Shown: positions 43,684-56,940 of the stretch, in pieces
Layout: every line of letters begins with the position of its first letter
How positions within the stretch are numbered: the stretch's first letter is position 1
NCBI GenBank assembly: GCA_019722365.1
Contig: JADFUC010001351.1
Coordinates: forward strand, 1,612,001-1,676,000
Direction: 5' to 3'
DNA length: 64,000 bases
From: Lithospermum erythrorhizon
Taxonomy: Eukaryota; Streptophyta; Magnoliopsida; Boraginales; Boraginaceae
Program-made: the position numbers and the translations under genes
The notes under the pieces: model-generated
The model's database searches: none
The model's input: only the letters and a program-made list of their open reading frames with translations
Told to the model about the DNA's origin: nothing

Positions 43684-44699
43684 TGTATTGTTGAAGTTAT
43701 CAAACATCAAACAATGTTTAATACTCAAAGAGAGAAAATGGGTAGCTCTAGATTTCTTATATTATATATATATACAAAGAGATACAAACTAGAGACTAGA
43801 GAGGTCTAAGCTAAGAGAGCATTTGATGGTTTTTTCCTTCTCTTTTATAGATAGAAGAAGAGAAAGTTAGAGGATTTAAGTAAAAAGAAAGGATGCACAA
43901 TTCATCCTTTGTTAGACCAATTGCACGAGCAGGTAGGCATTGATCAATTTATTTGATACAACAGGAATATATTTTTATGGTAATTTATTTTACAATTTTT
44001 TCTTAGTTATTAAATATATTAAATCATTTTACTAATTATAACTCATCATTAAAGCTTATTTTTCTTATTTTTTAAAATGGTCTTTTTGGTCAAATAATTA
44101 TTCAAAATTAATTTATTTTTTTACTAATATTTTATTTTCAAGATCTATAAATTCGAAATAATAATTTTTGCATAAAAAATTGAATCAAAGATAATATTGC
44201 TATCGATGAGCAGGTTAAAAACTGGAGATGAAATGAGAGGTTTACAATTGGCTTTCACTGAAGTATTATAATTTGTAAAGCTTCCTCCATCCCACAAAGA
44301 TTGCTTACTTTTTTATGCTATAACTTTCAAATTTCGACCTTAAATATACTATTTACGCTCGTAATATTTTATAAAAATATATAAATGTAGTTAGCCAACG
44401 ATTTTTAAAAATTTAAGATAAAAATCAAAATTTATACTATGACGGAAATAAGATACCTTTTATTAAAAATACCAAGATAATTATTTTATTTGTAGATTAT
44501 TAGAACATTAAAAGTAAATTGTGTATCATAAGTCATAACTATAACGAGAGAACAAACCTCATGTAATAGAGGTTGTAGAATTTAAAAGAATTTATAAGTA
44601 CTATAATTTTTAAATTTTTTTTTGATATTTTAATTAAATTAATTTGTAGACATCGAAAATTTATCAAAAAATAATTAAATTGATTAAGACGAATTAATC
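43684..44699. other. TPR gene promoter and intergenic DNA
   Basis: A (ta)n run at about 43762-43771 lies roughly 85 bp upstream of the ATG and could serve as a TATA region. Leader-like CT/GA-rich sequence surrounds 43830-43880. The remainder is AT-rich with nothing recognisable. Confidence 0.4.
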
Positions 44700-46080
44700 A
44701 ACAATTTAAGGGTCGAGCCACTAGTCATTGTGTTCTCATTAACTCAATTCAAATCAAACCTCTAATTAACGAGGTTCTTTAAATCGTTCTATTCAATCGG
44801 GAGCCAAAATTAGCGCTTCTACATTAATTAACCTAAAAGCTAACTGAAAGAGGGTTCCCGAGAAACAACCTCTGATTAAACAATTAAAATTGTGGCCTCT
44901 AAAACCCCTAATTTTATTGACAAATCGGCCAACGACATTCTGGGCACAAAACGGGGGTTAATCTACAAACCACGTGCTGAAACAAGATCATGTTATGTGG
45001 TTCACCAAATCATCTAAGCTGCGTGCTTCAAGGCCGCAAAATCAGCCCAAAAGCTATTGTTAAACTTAACCTTCCTTCTCACGAAAAGTGGGCGCCCAAA
45101 ATGGCTTCTAGAGAAAGTATCTAAAATTATTCGACTACCCTTTATCTCGCTCAAAATTCACTGCCAAGATCAGAATCCATCTAACTGTTGATTGCCTAAA
45201 CCTGGCAAATACCCCCTCATTCTTGGACCTAAAATACACACACACCATCCAACTAAAATACATAAACCCCCAAAAATACACAAGACACCAAATTTCTAAG
45301 TTAAATATTGTCAAGAACACTACGTATGGCCTCCAAAGATAACTAAGATTATCGCACAAACGCAATAATCCTTTAAGCCAAAGCGAAACTGATTTATAAT
45401 GTAACGCAAGGTTCGCAATGCTTCAATATGATGTTTACGTAGCCCCCGATTATTCAAAAACCTGATTAATCATAAAGCTGACTACTTCAAATCCCGTATA
45501 TAGAATAACCACCTTTGGTACTGACCTGTGCAGAAATACGCTGTTAGCCCTGCCTACTGATTGGGTTATCATCAACAAGCCAGACGCTCCACCTTCATAC
45601 TGATCATCACTCTAAGACCACTTGTTCATTGCTGGGCCGAGAGCAGACAAGCATCGCTCAACACTTATCATATCAAATGTCTCTGATTTTATAAATATAT
45701 CACATTCAAATTAATGCCTCTGCTCACTCCATTCCACCACAAAGCTATACCAAAATCCCAAAGCCCCATCAAGAATTTACTATCCAACTACGAAGCCCCA
45801 CCGGTGTTCAAAGCAAGTCTATCAAGAAACGCTTCTAGAATTCAAAGTATCAGTTCATATACCGCCAACATTGCTATATCCAAGCTCCAAACCAATCTCT
45901 GCTCATCAAGCACTGGTGACACATATTCAAGCCAGAGCTTATCCAAATCCAAATCACCAAATCAAGACTTAAATCCAGCCAATCAAATCCAACTGCAAGC
46001 TTCTATCGCTCAGTCAGTTGTTCTTGCATTATCTCACAAATCACAAGAACGCCAGTGATCCATACTGGACAATGATCCTC
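44700..46080. other. A/C-skewed island, unknown
   Basis: The plus strand is markedly A+C-rich and G-poor (for example cctctaaaacccctaatttt, caaacctctaattaac) compared with flanks. CG dinucleotides are retained. One plus frame, 45714-46058 (114 codons, Ser/Gln/Lys-rich, beginning MPLLTPFHHKAIPKSQSPIK), is open but has no recognised relative, and a TATAAATA only about 20 bp upstream is too close to be its promoter. May be an old retrotransposon segment; unproven. Confidence 0.35.
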
Positions 46081-49000
46081 TTCATTGATAAAAACCATAC
46101 ACCGGCGAATTTCCCAAAGCAATAATAAAAATTTCTTTTGCATTGCACAATTATTAGATAAAAAAGAATTTGAATATATCATTATTAATTTTAAATAATC
46201 AAAATGAATATTATTCAAAAAATGAACAATACGTTAAAAACAATTATCATCACTCATATAATTAAATTGGGTGGTGTTGGGTTTAAGAGAGTATGCATGT
46301 TTTTAATTTAAAGGAGGCTGGACACTTTGATCGTTCTCATTCACCGCTGGCACAACATATTCTCTATTTTCTCTTGCTAGATTTATGTTTGAAATTGGAT
46401 TATTCATGTTGTAATTCCAAGAACTACATGACATTTTAGGGACTTTAATTTCTTATTTTTTGTTCATATACACAATAAGGTTGTAATAGAAAGATTTTTT
46501 TTTTTCAGATACGCATATTTAATTATAGAGAAGATTGTACTGAAGACAACATAATAAAAGCTTTAAACAATATTTATTAGATAATAACTAGCATAATTAC
46601 TATCTTATTGAAAATTATTTATAATAGAGAACAATTTGAAAAATAACAACTAACATTCTAATTTGAGTTCTTTAAAAATAGGTTGATTTAAGATAAAAAC
46701 ATGTATAGATTTTGCTTTGTTTTGACTTTAATTAATTGACTTAATTATCTATATTTTCATTTATAGAATTTGAGAAGCTAAATTTAACATGATAAAGCGG
46801 TATAATATATGGAAAGAAAGAAGGTGCCAAAATTATCTTAAAGCACAAGAATCATGCCTTTACCTTTTAGGGTTCCTTTCGTCTTCATTGATTAATTCAT
46901 GCACATGGATATGGATAGATAGCAAGTTGGATATGTCTTTAAAGGCTCTCAAACTTCCCTTTCCTTTGGCACTCCTTACAATTCACAAGACCTACAACGC
47001 CCTTATTAAATCATATGCTCTCATATATACACCATGGCCCCCATACTTGTAGCCACATTGGTTAAGAATCTCAATATCACATCGCCCCTGAGCCTAAAAG
47101 TTAAAACACAAAAAAAAATATACCTTTTCAACTCTCCTAAAATAAATTGTTCCTTTATAAAATTATTTACTCATCTTCTTCACATCCTAAATTTATACTC
47201 TTTCTATTATTTTTTTCAATAACGAAGAGATATAATGTGAGAGTGAACTATACAATAAAGAACATACATAAAAAATAATTCCTAAAAAAAGTTGTATCCA
47301 AAGTAAATTTAGGAAAATTTTATTGAACTGAATATGTTATTTTAGCACAAGATAATAAAATCTACAAGTTTAATAATATGATACCGAGCTTTTATCCATA
47401 TATATCAATCGATTTAATATAAACTTTTGACGTTGTAATTTTTAAACATTGTTCTCATGCTCATTCTAAAGAGGCCGGATAATTAATGGGGTTCGAATAT
47501 ATAACCTTATGAGAGTGTATTATGCCAAGCTTTTATGCTAATAGTATCATGACTATACTAAATGTAATTACAAGTTAATTAGTGTATGCATATTACGAAA
47601 AAACAAGTTTCAGTTTGTGCATGTTCCCTTCATGCATAATGCTGATCTTTGCGGATCATATTTAAATGGTGTAGTCGCACTTAAGAGGGAAATCGATTAT
47701 GGACTACCTCACCCTAGCTTGCTTCAAGGAGATAAGAAATCAATTCAATATCCACTCATTATCCACACACATATATGTATATGATAACCAAGCAGGTGTA
47801 ACTAATAACCAAATAGATAGAATAATAAAATTGATCACAGAATGAACCATCGTGATTTGGGCACATAAATAACTATCTTTCCCTTCAAGCAAAGAGCACA
47901 TGTAATAGATAGATAAGCATTTGAATAAAGGCCCTATTCTCATCATTTGATATCCATTCATATATGGAGATAATAAGGTACAATAATTGTAAGGATCGAG
48001 AATTATTAATTTGGTCTCAATAAGTATGATGGAGTTGCATTTTAGTCTTTGTTAGTATCGATGTAACAATTTATTGGTTGTCTCTAATTATTTCTAAACA
48101 ATTGGAGTGTGGTTTTCAAATTGATGGAAATGTTAATAAGTCTATATATATAGACAGCAAATTTTAGGTAAATTTGCTATTTTACCTTAAGTTTGTAGCA
48201 CATCTTTCTTACAAAGACTAATTCATAAAACTTATTTGACGTAATATATATACCTAGGTATAACAAAAATTAAAAATGGACGTGTTTAAGCAATAATAAT
48301 GGAGATCTCATAAATTCGACTTTGGCTTTGTAGCCATGTTCTATAGATTCCTAATTTCTGGGACCATTATATTGGCAGCATCGACAAATCATGGCAGGTC
48401 TCATCCAGCAGGCTATATAGCTGCAACGTTTCAAAGTTCAATAATGGATGCAAGTCTGCAACATTGCTCACTAAGTCATAAGTACTTCATCAAATGAAGT
48501 TGAAAAACAAATGCAACCCTTGTTTTATTTGATGAAAAGGGTAGGCCATAGTTGTTTTCTCCATGATTTATCATGTACTTCGTTCTTACAACAATCTTAT
48601 AGGTTGAAGGGTCCACATAAATGACATAATTGATTGGAGATAAGACTGAAATGAGCTACATTTTGAGTGTTTAGTTGTATGTGACTATGTGTATGAACTT
48701 ATGTTAGGTGCTATGATTATTACTTACATCATCAATTTGAGATTGTTTCGAGAGTTCTACTTCTATATATATATAGTGACTTGATATATATTATTGAAAT
48801 AGAATATACTTTTGATTATGATGGAGTTCAAGATTACTAACCCACTGCATTTTCATCATCAATATCATTATTACTACTATCAATTACAAAGCCTTTAGAA
48901 TTACTATCCCATCTCTTCCATCTCAATATTACCCTATTTCTTCCATGCAATTTTTCTTTTAGATCCTTTTTTTCAATCTCCTCTCCAATTACTATATATT

Positions 49001-49599
49001 ACTCAACCTAACAATAGACGGTATAAATCCGAAATCTAGAAGAGGGCTTTAGATAAAATGAAAAACAAAATTAAATGACATATATACATGCATGTTTCAC
49101 ACTCTGCTTCACTAGTAGATACTACAATGAGAATAAATTTTGAATAAATTTTACTTTTTAAATGTTATTTTTGGTTCAAACCTAAGTATTTATTATAATG
49201 TCAAATTTTATTAATTTTGAAAATCAAATTAGAGAATCTTTGAAAATGGATGGGATTATAGAGTATAGAGACTAGAGAGTATATAATAAGGTTGGAGGAA
49301 TCCTTTTAAAGCAAATTTGGCATGCATGAGGCTGTTAAATGGCTGGCATGATTGGGTAAAGTCATGCTTTGTTAGTACTGGAAACACATGTAGTGCTCCA
49401 TTAGCTTATCTTCGTTAAGGTCAAAATGTCCTAATATGTACATCTATATGTACATTTATTTACTAACAATTCATATAGTGCACATTTGAAATAATTATAT
49501 GTTTCATTGGAGATTATTTCTTTGTAATCTGGCTTGAGTCGTCTATGCATTATATTGCCAATTCCTTAAGGATTTTTCAACATTTCTTAAAAAATAAAC
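46081..49599. other. Intergenic, no gene recognised
   Basis: AT-rich. Small frames at 46789-47052 and 47740-47961 show no family resemblance. No RNA gene or clear TE terminus identified. Confidence 0.4.
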
Positions 49600-50560
49600 G
49601 AAGCAAACATTATACTGTGATTGGTAGAATTTGGGAGTTTGCACGCTACTGTCGGAAACACGCACGGCTGGACATCGAAATGACACAATATCCTGTGAAG
49701 CTAATTACCGAAATTGCCCTCGATACGACACTGCTTGCATCTTTGCCTCTAATAACGACGCTTAATTCCCCGTAGAAAAGATGTTTCGCACGCAATCCCC
49801 AACCAACATTTACTTTAAAATCGCACTCACTGAAAACAGACTTTGGCCCCCGTAGTTTCAAGCATCAAATAATCGCATTCTCGGCCCAAACTAACGTCAC
49901 GCTTAATCTCGCGATATTTAAATTTAACCCGAAAAGCTTGGGCTGGCGACTAAAGATAACTTTTGCTACTTCGCGGCAATATCGCACTGTGTCATAACTT
50001 GACGCCATTGTCCTTAATTATCTCGCAATTTTCTTCAATATCCTACAAACCACCCAACTGCAGAACTACAATTGCGCAGCTCCCCACGCGACGCCCCACT
50101 CAAAGAACCTGCTTGAGCGAAACCGAACTCACGACCTTACCATCTACGTGCCCCCACCTACTCCACCACTGAATTCACCCTCAAGCAAGAAAAAAATATA
50201 TATATCTCTAAGTTATAGTTAGTTAATTATCTCGAAGTTTTGTGCAAACATTTATGGTAATCCTCAAGAAAAAGTGAAATTTGCTTGAGTTTATGAAGAA
50301 AAAGCCATTTAATTTTAATGTACCAGTCATGTTAAAAGTTTGAAAACCTCAAATGCGCCATACGCTATCCACGCCTCGAAGCATCGGAAGAGAAATCGCG
50401 GATGCTACCACCAATAGTGACTTCAGCCTTTTAAAACCACTTCAATACGGCTCCGCCACTCTCATGCGACTGAACCCACACACCACGGTTATGCTAGATA
50501 CTCAGACTTAACACTCAAGCCTCTTACCAATAACTACGCCGAGACAAACTTCAGTCATGT
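49600..50560. other. Second A/C-skewed, CpG-retaining island
   Basis: Composition like 44700-46080: long A/C-rich, G-poor runs such as ctccccacgcgacgccccac (about 50080) and gtgcccccacctactccacc (about 50150). It is broken by an ordinary AT-rich insert at about 50180-50340. No frame resembles a known protein on either strand. I could not see direct sequence identity to the first island. Confidence 0.35.
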
Positions 50561-51426
50561 TATTACTAGTTATAAGAGCAAAAGAGTCAACACGTATTGA
50601 ACCTTATTGTTATGCGCACAACGCAACACCGCAAAGAATGCAAACAACTTTGGATGAATTGGATTGCAAGAAACCACCAGAACAATATTATTGCTGGAGA
50701 CTATTGAGCTTTGTGCACCATCTTCACAAGTTCATTGAATCTAGCATTTATATGAGAAGTATTTTGCATATGAGTAGTGCATTATACATTATAGTGTAAG
50801 TTTAATTTGTCCCCATTGAAACATCTAATTTCTCGGAGCTACAAACAGTAGGTCAGCCTCATTTCATGGAGTAAAATGGGGTTGCATAATTGCATTGTCC
50901 TAAATAAAATTATTCATCTATTTAGATGGTGTTTGGAAAGAATTAGTAGTGTTCGTGGAGTCTTTCTGAGAGGGGGGGAGAGAGTGTTGGATATATTCCA
51001 TAATCAATCAGAAGTCCTTAGCAGATCGAGAATCCAACTGATCTCATAAAGAAGATGCATTTCCATCTCAGTACTTGAAGTTGTAAAGAAGTTACATTTC
51101 CATCTCTGTAATCTTGACAATGATGAAAATAAATTGGAATAAGCAATCCAAGTTTGTAAAGTGAGTGTAGTAGAACAAAAGATGGTATATCAAGATTCAT
51201 GATTGTCATCAAGTTAAAGAGGCCAAATAAAAGTTAACCAAAAAGATAATTTTACAGGAAACTACTAATGAAATATCCCTTTAAAGTAGTGGAAAGAAAC
51301 ACAGTGATACAAACTAAGGAAACAAACAGAATGAAATCGAAATCATTCGTTTTGTTTTCCTCTACTTCAGGAGCAAAGGGAGGGGAGCGTATATGACTGA
51401 ACTCTTTAACTCAAGATGGCAGAGGA
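50561..51426. other. SAR1 3' flank
   Basis: Contains a plus-strand frame at 50557-50799 with no recognised similarity. The last ~300 bp are presumably SAR1 3' UTR. Confidence 0.4.
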
Positions 51427-54400
51427 CTAGTTTATGTATTGAGAGACCCACTTGAAGCCATCACCGTAGCCCATTTTCCGGACAATGCTGCACATAAACA
51501 CCTCCAAGGGCCGGACGTTTGATTCTGAAAGATTCACCTTCCCTTTCCCAGTGGTGACACCAGTCAATCCGAGATGGTATCGCAAATCATCTTCAGAGGC
51601 AGCAAAAGGTATGTCTATCTTGTTTCCTAGAATAAGGAAGGGAACAGTCCCAAGGGCTTCGTCGGACAGGAGAGCATCCAATTCTTTCTTTGATTCTGCA
51701 AACCGTTCCTTGTCATAGGCATCAACCAAATAAACCACAGCATCAACCTGTAAATGGCAAATGCAAAGCTATAACCCATGCGTTCTGGTAAACAAACCTA
51801 CACTTATTGGTAAAGTTGGATAAGGCCAAAAGGATATGGGAAAGAAAAGGAAATATATGGGGCGAAACTCAAAAGCACAGCAGATAACGTGACAAAATAA
51901 AGCTGAAGACGATGCAGCCAATCATGTAAGAATATAATTAGAAAGAAAAAGAACTGGGATGTGGGATTAAGTTCCTCAGTGTCTTCAATTACTTTAAGAA
52001 TTCAGGTGCCAGAATTTAACATCTGTCAGTACTTAGATTCCAAAAACGAACAAACAGAATAATTCATTACCTCCAATTTCCTTCTTAGACAAGTGCACAC
52101 TATTACATCACCAAATGTTACAATGTCAATAACAAACTTTGCCACATACATGAACAACTGATGTATCCAATGACAGTTCCCAGTTTCTACTTATATAGTA
52201 CTCCGTATAATTTTATAGTTTTCTTCTACAACACAATACAATCATTATCGAAATATGTTGAGTCTATTGTAGCACTGTAGCAGTAAGCAGTAATCTATTT
52301 CAATTTCAGCAGCAACACCATTTGAAAATTAACTTTCAGTTTTCAGCAAGCTTATACCATGTCATATTTGCATCTTTACATGACTATCTCAATATTATCT
52401 TCATGATTCAAGAATTGATTTATACACTTATTTTTAGCTATATTTCACACTATGTTGACGTAGCCACAACAGAAAGGAATAAGACGGGAAAAGATCCAAA
52501 AAGGAAAAAGAGGAGTGATGCCTTCCACAGAAGAACACATCATCAGACGAATAATACAAGAGTATGACAAAGGCATAATGCTTTCCCAAGAACCAAATAC
52601 ACACCATAAGAAAACCAGTGCAACAACCTGGAGACACTGTTATAACAGAAGACTTTCAGTTCTAATTTCAACTATCATTTAGCCACAAAGTGATGAAACT
52701 TGATCTCAGCTAGTTCTTCTCCCAAAGATACTACTCCTTCCAATCTTTAACAAGAGTTGTTTAAGGACTTCAGACTTCAATAGTTTGTTACATTGTTAAG
52801 AAGCGTTGTTTTGGAATTAGTGACAATAGTTAAACTTTACAAATGTGAATATTTTTTTCATGCTTAAAATGACAAGCATCATCAATATTGGTTTGGGGAG
52901 AAGAATTCTTAATGACAATAAAACGAGGGTATTAGGAAGACGATTTCTTCTTTTTAAGACAAGCATTTGCATTTTAGTACTCCCATTTGGAAACTCAATC
53001 CCAACTGCTTAAATAAAAGCATAAAATAAACTTATTGCTTGGTAAAGCAATCTAAAATGACAAATCAAATTTTAAACCAAATCAACCTGGATGGATAGGT
53101 GAATTACACCATTATTTTCACTTTTTGAGGACACAATATTGAATTACATTACTGCATAATCTTTTTATTCAGTAACCAAAAAATTGAATTCCGCAAAACT
53201 CAATCAGCAAGAATAGAAAACTAATCACATACAACAAAAAAGGTGGTTCATTTTACAGACACAACCCACATATTAGCTAATAACATTAACATTAAGATGC
53301 CTGATGCCCCAATAAATAACATAACAAATACGGAGTATATATTATAGCGGATTAAGCACAAACACAGGATCAATTACAAATTGTACCATATTCATCTTTT
53401 ACGGAGTAACATAAACTAAGAACAAGCAACAAAATCAAAAAATTGGTTAGCTCGAAAAATGTAAAATTGACCTTGGCATAATAATCCTTCCAGACTCTAC
53501 GAGCGATCTGATGACCTCCCAAATCAAAAGCTTTGAACTTGATCTTCCCAATGCTCAGCTCTTCGGATGTGGGATGTTGGGTTGGCTGATGTTGGACTAA
53601 TCTCTGCAAAATTAAAATCAAATCCATTAGTCAAAATCTCAAAATTATCATGCTGAAATGAGATTCCAGATACTCAATTGAAATAAATTGGAAAATATCC
53701 ACCCCCCCCTCTTTCATCTCAAAAAAGATCGTCAAGTTTGCATTTCAATCATCAAAATTTATGGTCTTAATTGACACACATAACTCTGATTTGAATAAAA
53801 ATTATCATGGTAGTAGCAAATTATATTTTTTTTTTAAACAATCTTTTTATATATAATCACCAAATACTGTAGAACATAAACAAAAATACCCAATTCAAAG
53901 CAATTGGAAACTACCCCCTCCATCTGAAAAAAGATTGTGTAGATTATATTTCAATCATCAAAATTACAAACTTTAGTCTTAATTGACACACACAACCTTA
54001 ATTCGAATAAAAAAATATCATGTTAATAGCAAATTATATTAAGAATACTATCATATTTTCATCAAAATATCATAAACATATACAAAATTATTTTAGTACA
54101 AAAAAAAAATCCACCATCCAAATAAATAATTGGACAATAACCAAAATTCCAAATTCCAAATTCCAAATTAACAAACTTTACAACCTTAATTGACACATCT
54201 TATCATGACACATCTTGTCATCTTAATTGATAATTATGTTAAAAAACTATAATCATAAACATACACAAAAAATATTCGAGTTCAAAATAAAAAATTCAAC
54301 AACCCAAATTCAAAATTTTGGGACAAAAACAAAAATGGGTCACCTCATCTTTAAGGATATGAAGAAGGGTGCTTTTGCCAATGTTCAAAATTTCTTAATT

Positions 54401-54756
54401 CACACATACAATCTTAATTTGAATCCCAATCATCTTGTGATTAGCAAATTACATTAAAAATACTATCTTTTTTATATATTTCTCTCTATATTATACAACA
54501 TATACAAAAATATTCACAATTGTACAATACCCAAATTCCAAATTGGAAAATATTAAAATTCAAAATTGTACAACATCAAAATTCCAAATTGGACAACAAT
54601 TTTGGGACAAAAACAAAAATGAATTACCTCATCTTTAAGCATATGAAGAAGGGTGGTTTTGCCAGCGTTATCAAGGCCTAAAAACAAGATCTTGGCTTCT
54701 TTTTGCCATAAACCAAGAGAAGCTAAGACTCCATAAAACCAATCCAGCAGAAACAT
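51427..54756 (-). CDS. SAR1: SAR1-family small GTPase (COPII coat)
   Basis: Three coding exons, 54756-54628, 53603-53472 and 51747-51427, all in phase 0, give exactly 193 residues, the family length. SAR1 recruits Sec23/24 to ER exit sites and drives COPII budding. It has the N-terminal amphipathic segment [20 protein letters not shown] in place of the myristoylated start of ARFs; G1 GLDNAGKTT (27-35); switch I around T51-T55; G3 DLGGH (70-74); G4 NKID (129-132); C-terminus FKWVSQYIN. All nucleotide-binding residues are present. Introns are long (1024 and 1724 bp). Intron 1 carries several copies of a repeat and a duplicated remnant of exon 1 (separate entries). Clearly a functional-looking gene. 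Confidence 0.96.
53690..54500. repeat. Repeat cluster in SAR1 intron 1
   Basis: Three to four tandem, diverged copies of a unit with the blocks 'cttaattgacacacayaac', 'gaataaaaa.tatcatg' and 'tagcaaattatatt'. Copies begin near 53765, 53975, 54185 and 54395. A 'ccacccccccctctttcatc' motif at 53700 and 'ccccctccatctgaaaaaag' at about 53915 resemble MITE termini, suggesting nested or tandemly amplified MITEs. Confidence 0.6.
54313..54386 (-). pseudogene. Duplicated pseudo-exon of SAR1 exon 1 (P-loop segment)
   Basis: Minus-strand bases about 54386-54344 read [14 protein letters not shown] followed directly by a GT dinucleotide at 54343-54342, against [16 protein letters not shown] at the true exon 1 end (54628). 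The flanking 'attttgggacaaaaacaaaa' is also duplicated, so the copied unit includes exon and intron sequence, displaced by about 284 bp. Upstream SAR1 coding sequence (the amphipathic helix) is not present in the copy. The donor site is retained, but no acceptor was identified. Confidence 0.8.
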
Positions 54757-55530
54757 GGTTCTAAACAGATCTGGATTGAGTGTTGAAATATGATGTTTAT
54801 TAGGGGAAAGTATTATGTTGTTTGGATTGATATGTTACATTTTTTCATATTTGCTGCTTACTAAAGCTTTTGCTTTAAAATAATTATCATTTTAACATAA
54901 TACATTTCTATTTTACATTTTCAATATAATTTTTTACTACTTTTTTTTTAAATTATTAAATAATATCAACGATATAGCTTTTAATTTATCGCCACTCTAC
55001 ATTTTCACCTAATTTTTTACTATTTCGTGAGACAAAATAAAAATTAGAACCCATATTGTTTTTCTTAGGAAATTAATCGCCTGCTAACGCCGCACATTAA
55101 AACAACTTCATACATTAATATTGTCGGTATCTACAAATTTATTATACGCTCCTTCTACTACATTTATCATTATCCTGTAGAATACACACAAATTAAGCAA
55201 GAATTAAAAGATTTCAAAAACAGATTGAAACGTAGAATGATAATAATCAAACTATATCATCGCATTGACTGATAATTTAATAATAAAAAGAGTTTAAAAA
55301 GAATATCAAAATGTAAAATATTAATTTTATATGCTAAAATGACAATTAAACATATTCAATTTTTTCAATCTATAATGGCAAGAATGTTACCCATCGAGTA
55401 ACTTATGTAGTTATTAATTTATCGAGTATTATTTTAAAGAGACTATTAATATCGGTACATAAAATAATTATTATCATAAAGAGTTTATTAATTTAAAGAG
55501 TGTACAAATAATTTGGTAGTTGGTAATAGT
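54757..55530. promoter_or_regulatory. SAR1 upstream region
   Basis: Minus-strand upstream DNA, AT-rich, with no clearly assignable TATA box. It ends where the GAACCGAACC-type repeats begin. No gene seen. Confidence 0.35.
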
Positions 55531-55539
55531 AAAGTGCAC

Positions 55540-56240
55540 AAAATCCAAATCGAGCCGAATCAAAATAATCGGATTTTTTTGAATCTATCGAAACCGAACC
55601 GATTTAGCTTCTCGGGTCTCCTGAGAACCAATCAAAATTATGTTCTCGCCTTTCTTGAAGCTCAATCCCGAACGAATCCGAACCAATTTAGGTTCGGCAT
55701 CGGAGAGAACCAATCCGATTTATGTTTTGCCTTTGAAATAACCGAACTGATTATTAAATTTTCTGTAGATTTTCAACTTTTAATTACTCCGTATTATTCT
55801 TTTCAAAGTCTTATTGTTTTTGCATGTGCACATTTTAAATAGAGAAATTTATATTTAGTTTTGCTCATTATTGGTAGAATGTAACAAAGGTTATGTAAAT
55901 ATTTGTAAAGCTAATAGTATAGGGAATACATAGATATGTGGAAAGAGTGATACTATATATTGAATGTGTATGGAGATTGAATAATTGATCTTAAAAGAAA
56001 TTTATTGAAATTACATGAATTATATCTAGTCTTAACACTTAATTTTGAGGCCAAGACAATTGGCTCCAAAAATGGTGCATACTAGAACCAAACAGAAATC
56101 GATCGGAACCGATGAGATGGGAACCAAATCGATTTAGGTTCGACCTTTGAGAGAACCAACTAAATAGGTTGGATTCTAATTTAGGTTCGTCAAAATTTTC
56201 AATTGAAATCAGAATCGATCCTATTTTAAATGAATTCCCG
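55540..56240. repeat. Dispersed GAACCGAACC-type repeats, two copies
   Basis: 55540-55745 contains repeated 'aaccgaaccgattta' and 'gagaaccaatc' blocks; 56000-56240 has 'gaaccgatgagatgggaacc' and 'aggttcgacctttgagagaa' and shares block order with 24095-24245. The copies in this window are the same family or close relatives. A short coding-like frame (55513-55842) is a by-product of the repeat. Confidence 0.55.
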
Positions 56241-56368
56241 AGACAAATTATCAATTCGAGTTATGATCCAAGTCCTTGTTAACCCGGCTCGCGAACGACA
56301 CTGCGTGGGGTAGGTGGACGGAGTTGTTAGAATCTTGAATGGGCGAATATTCCAATGCTATCTTGGCC

Positions 56369-56375
56369 TATAAAA
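56369..56375 (+). promoter_or_regulatory. Probable TATA box of the bZIP gene
   Basis: TATAAAA in 'ttggcctataaaactcc' lies about 800 bp upstream of the bZIP ATG. A start of transcription near 56400 would give the long, uORF-bearing leader expected for S1 bZIP genes. Chosen on position and motif only. Confidence 0.45.
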
Positions 56376-56724
56376 CTCCTAATACTTTCTTGATAAAAGC
56401 CTTCCTCTAATTCATTAGCCAAAACGTCCCATTATATTTGTCCTATTTCTTAAGGTACCATCTTTATCCTTTCGTTTTTCTTCATTATTTACTGTTTTAT
56501 ATTATAATATCTTTGTAATTATTTTTCATGTTATTTATTTGATGATTTATTAATTTTTTGCTGATCTATGTTGTACTATCTTTTGTTGTTTGTTCTTGAT
56601 GTGTACAGATCAAAGTCAACGCTTCTTACAAGTAACCGATTGTCTAATAAATTTATTAATTAATTTATTCTGAGCTTGGTTTAGCATTTTATTATTGAAT
56701 ATCCATGTTTCTTGAAATAATTTG

Positions 56725-56811
56725 ATGTTTTACTCAGATCCCATGCGTAGGATTCGCCTTATACACTCTTTTTCAGTTGTTTTTCTTTATTGGTTCTATG
56801 TTTTTTCATGA
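56725..56811 (+). CDS. Conserved sucrose-control uORF (SC-peptide) of an S1 bZIP
   Basis: Short leader ORF, 28 codons from ATG 56725 (or 22 from the second in-frame ATG 56743) to TGA 56809-56811. The C-terminal part reads HSFSVVFLYWFYVFS, the hallmark of the conserved uORF2 peptide of Arabidopsis bZIP11/ATB2-type genes. Family knowledge: this nascent peptide stalls ribosomes at high sucrose and so represses translation of the main ORF (sucrose-induced repression of translation). A second overlapping leader ATG at about 56798 opens a short frame in another register. The uORF stop lies 366 bp before the bZIP ATG. Arabidopsis versions are longer at the N-terminus; here a TGA at 56713 bounds the frame. 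Confidence 0.93.
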   Translation: MFYSDPMRRIRLIHSFSVVFLYWFYVFS

Positions 56812-56940
56812 ATTAGCCCAAAATTAGTTCAACCGCTTTGATTTTTTTGCCAAAACTACCCAAAAGATTTAGTATTTTTGTTAGAACTTAAAAAAATCTT
56901 GTAGATCTTGAAAGAGTTCAGATTTAAAACAAAAAAGTTG

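Noticed and set aside
45714..46058. 114-codon plus-strand ORF in the first A/C-rich island
   Set aside because: A/C-rich sequence lacks stop codons by composition; TATA-like motif too close, no homology seen.
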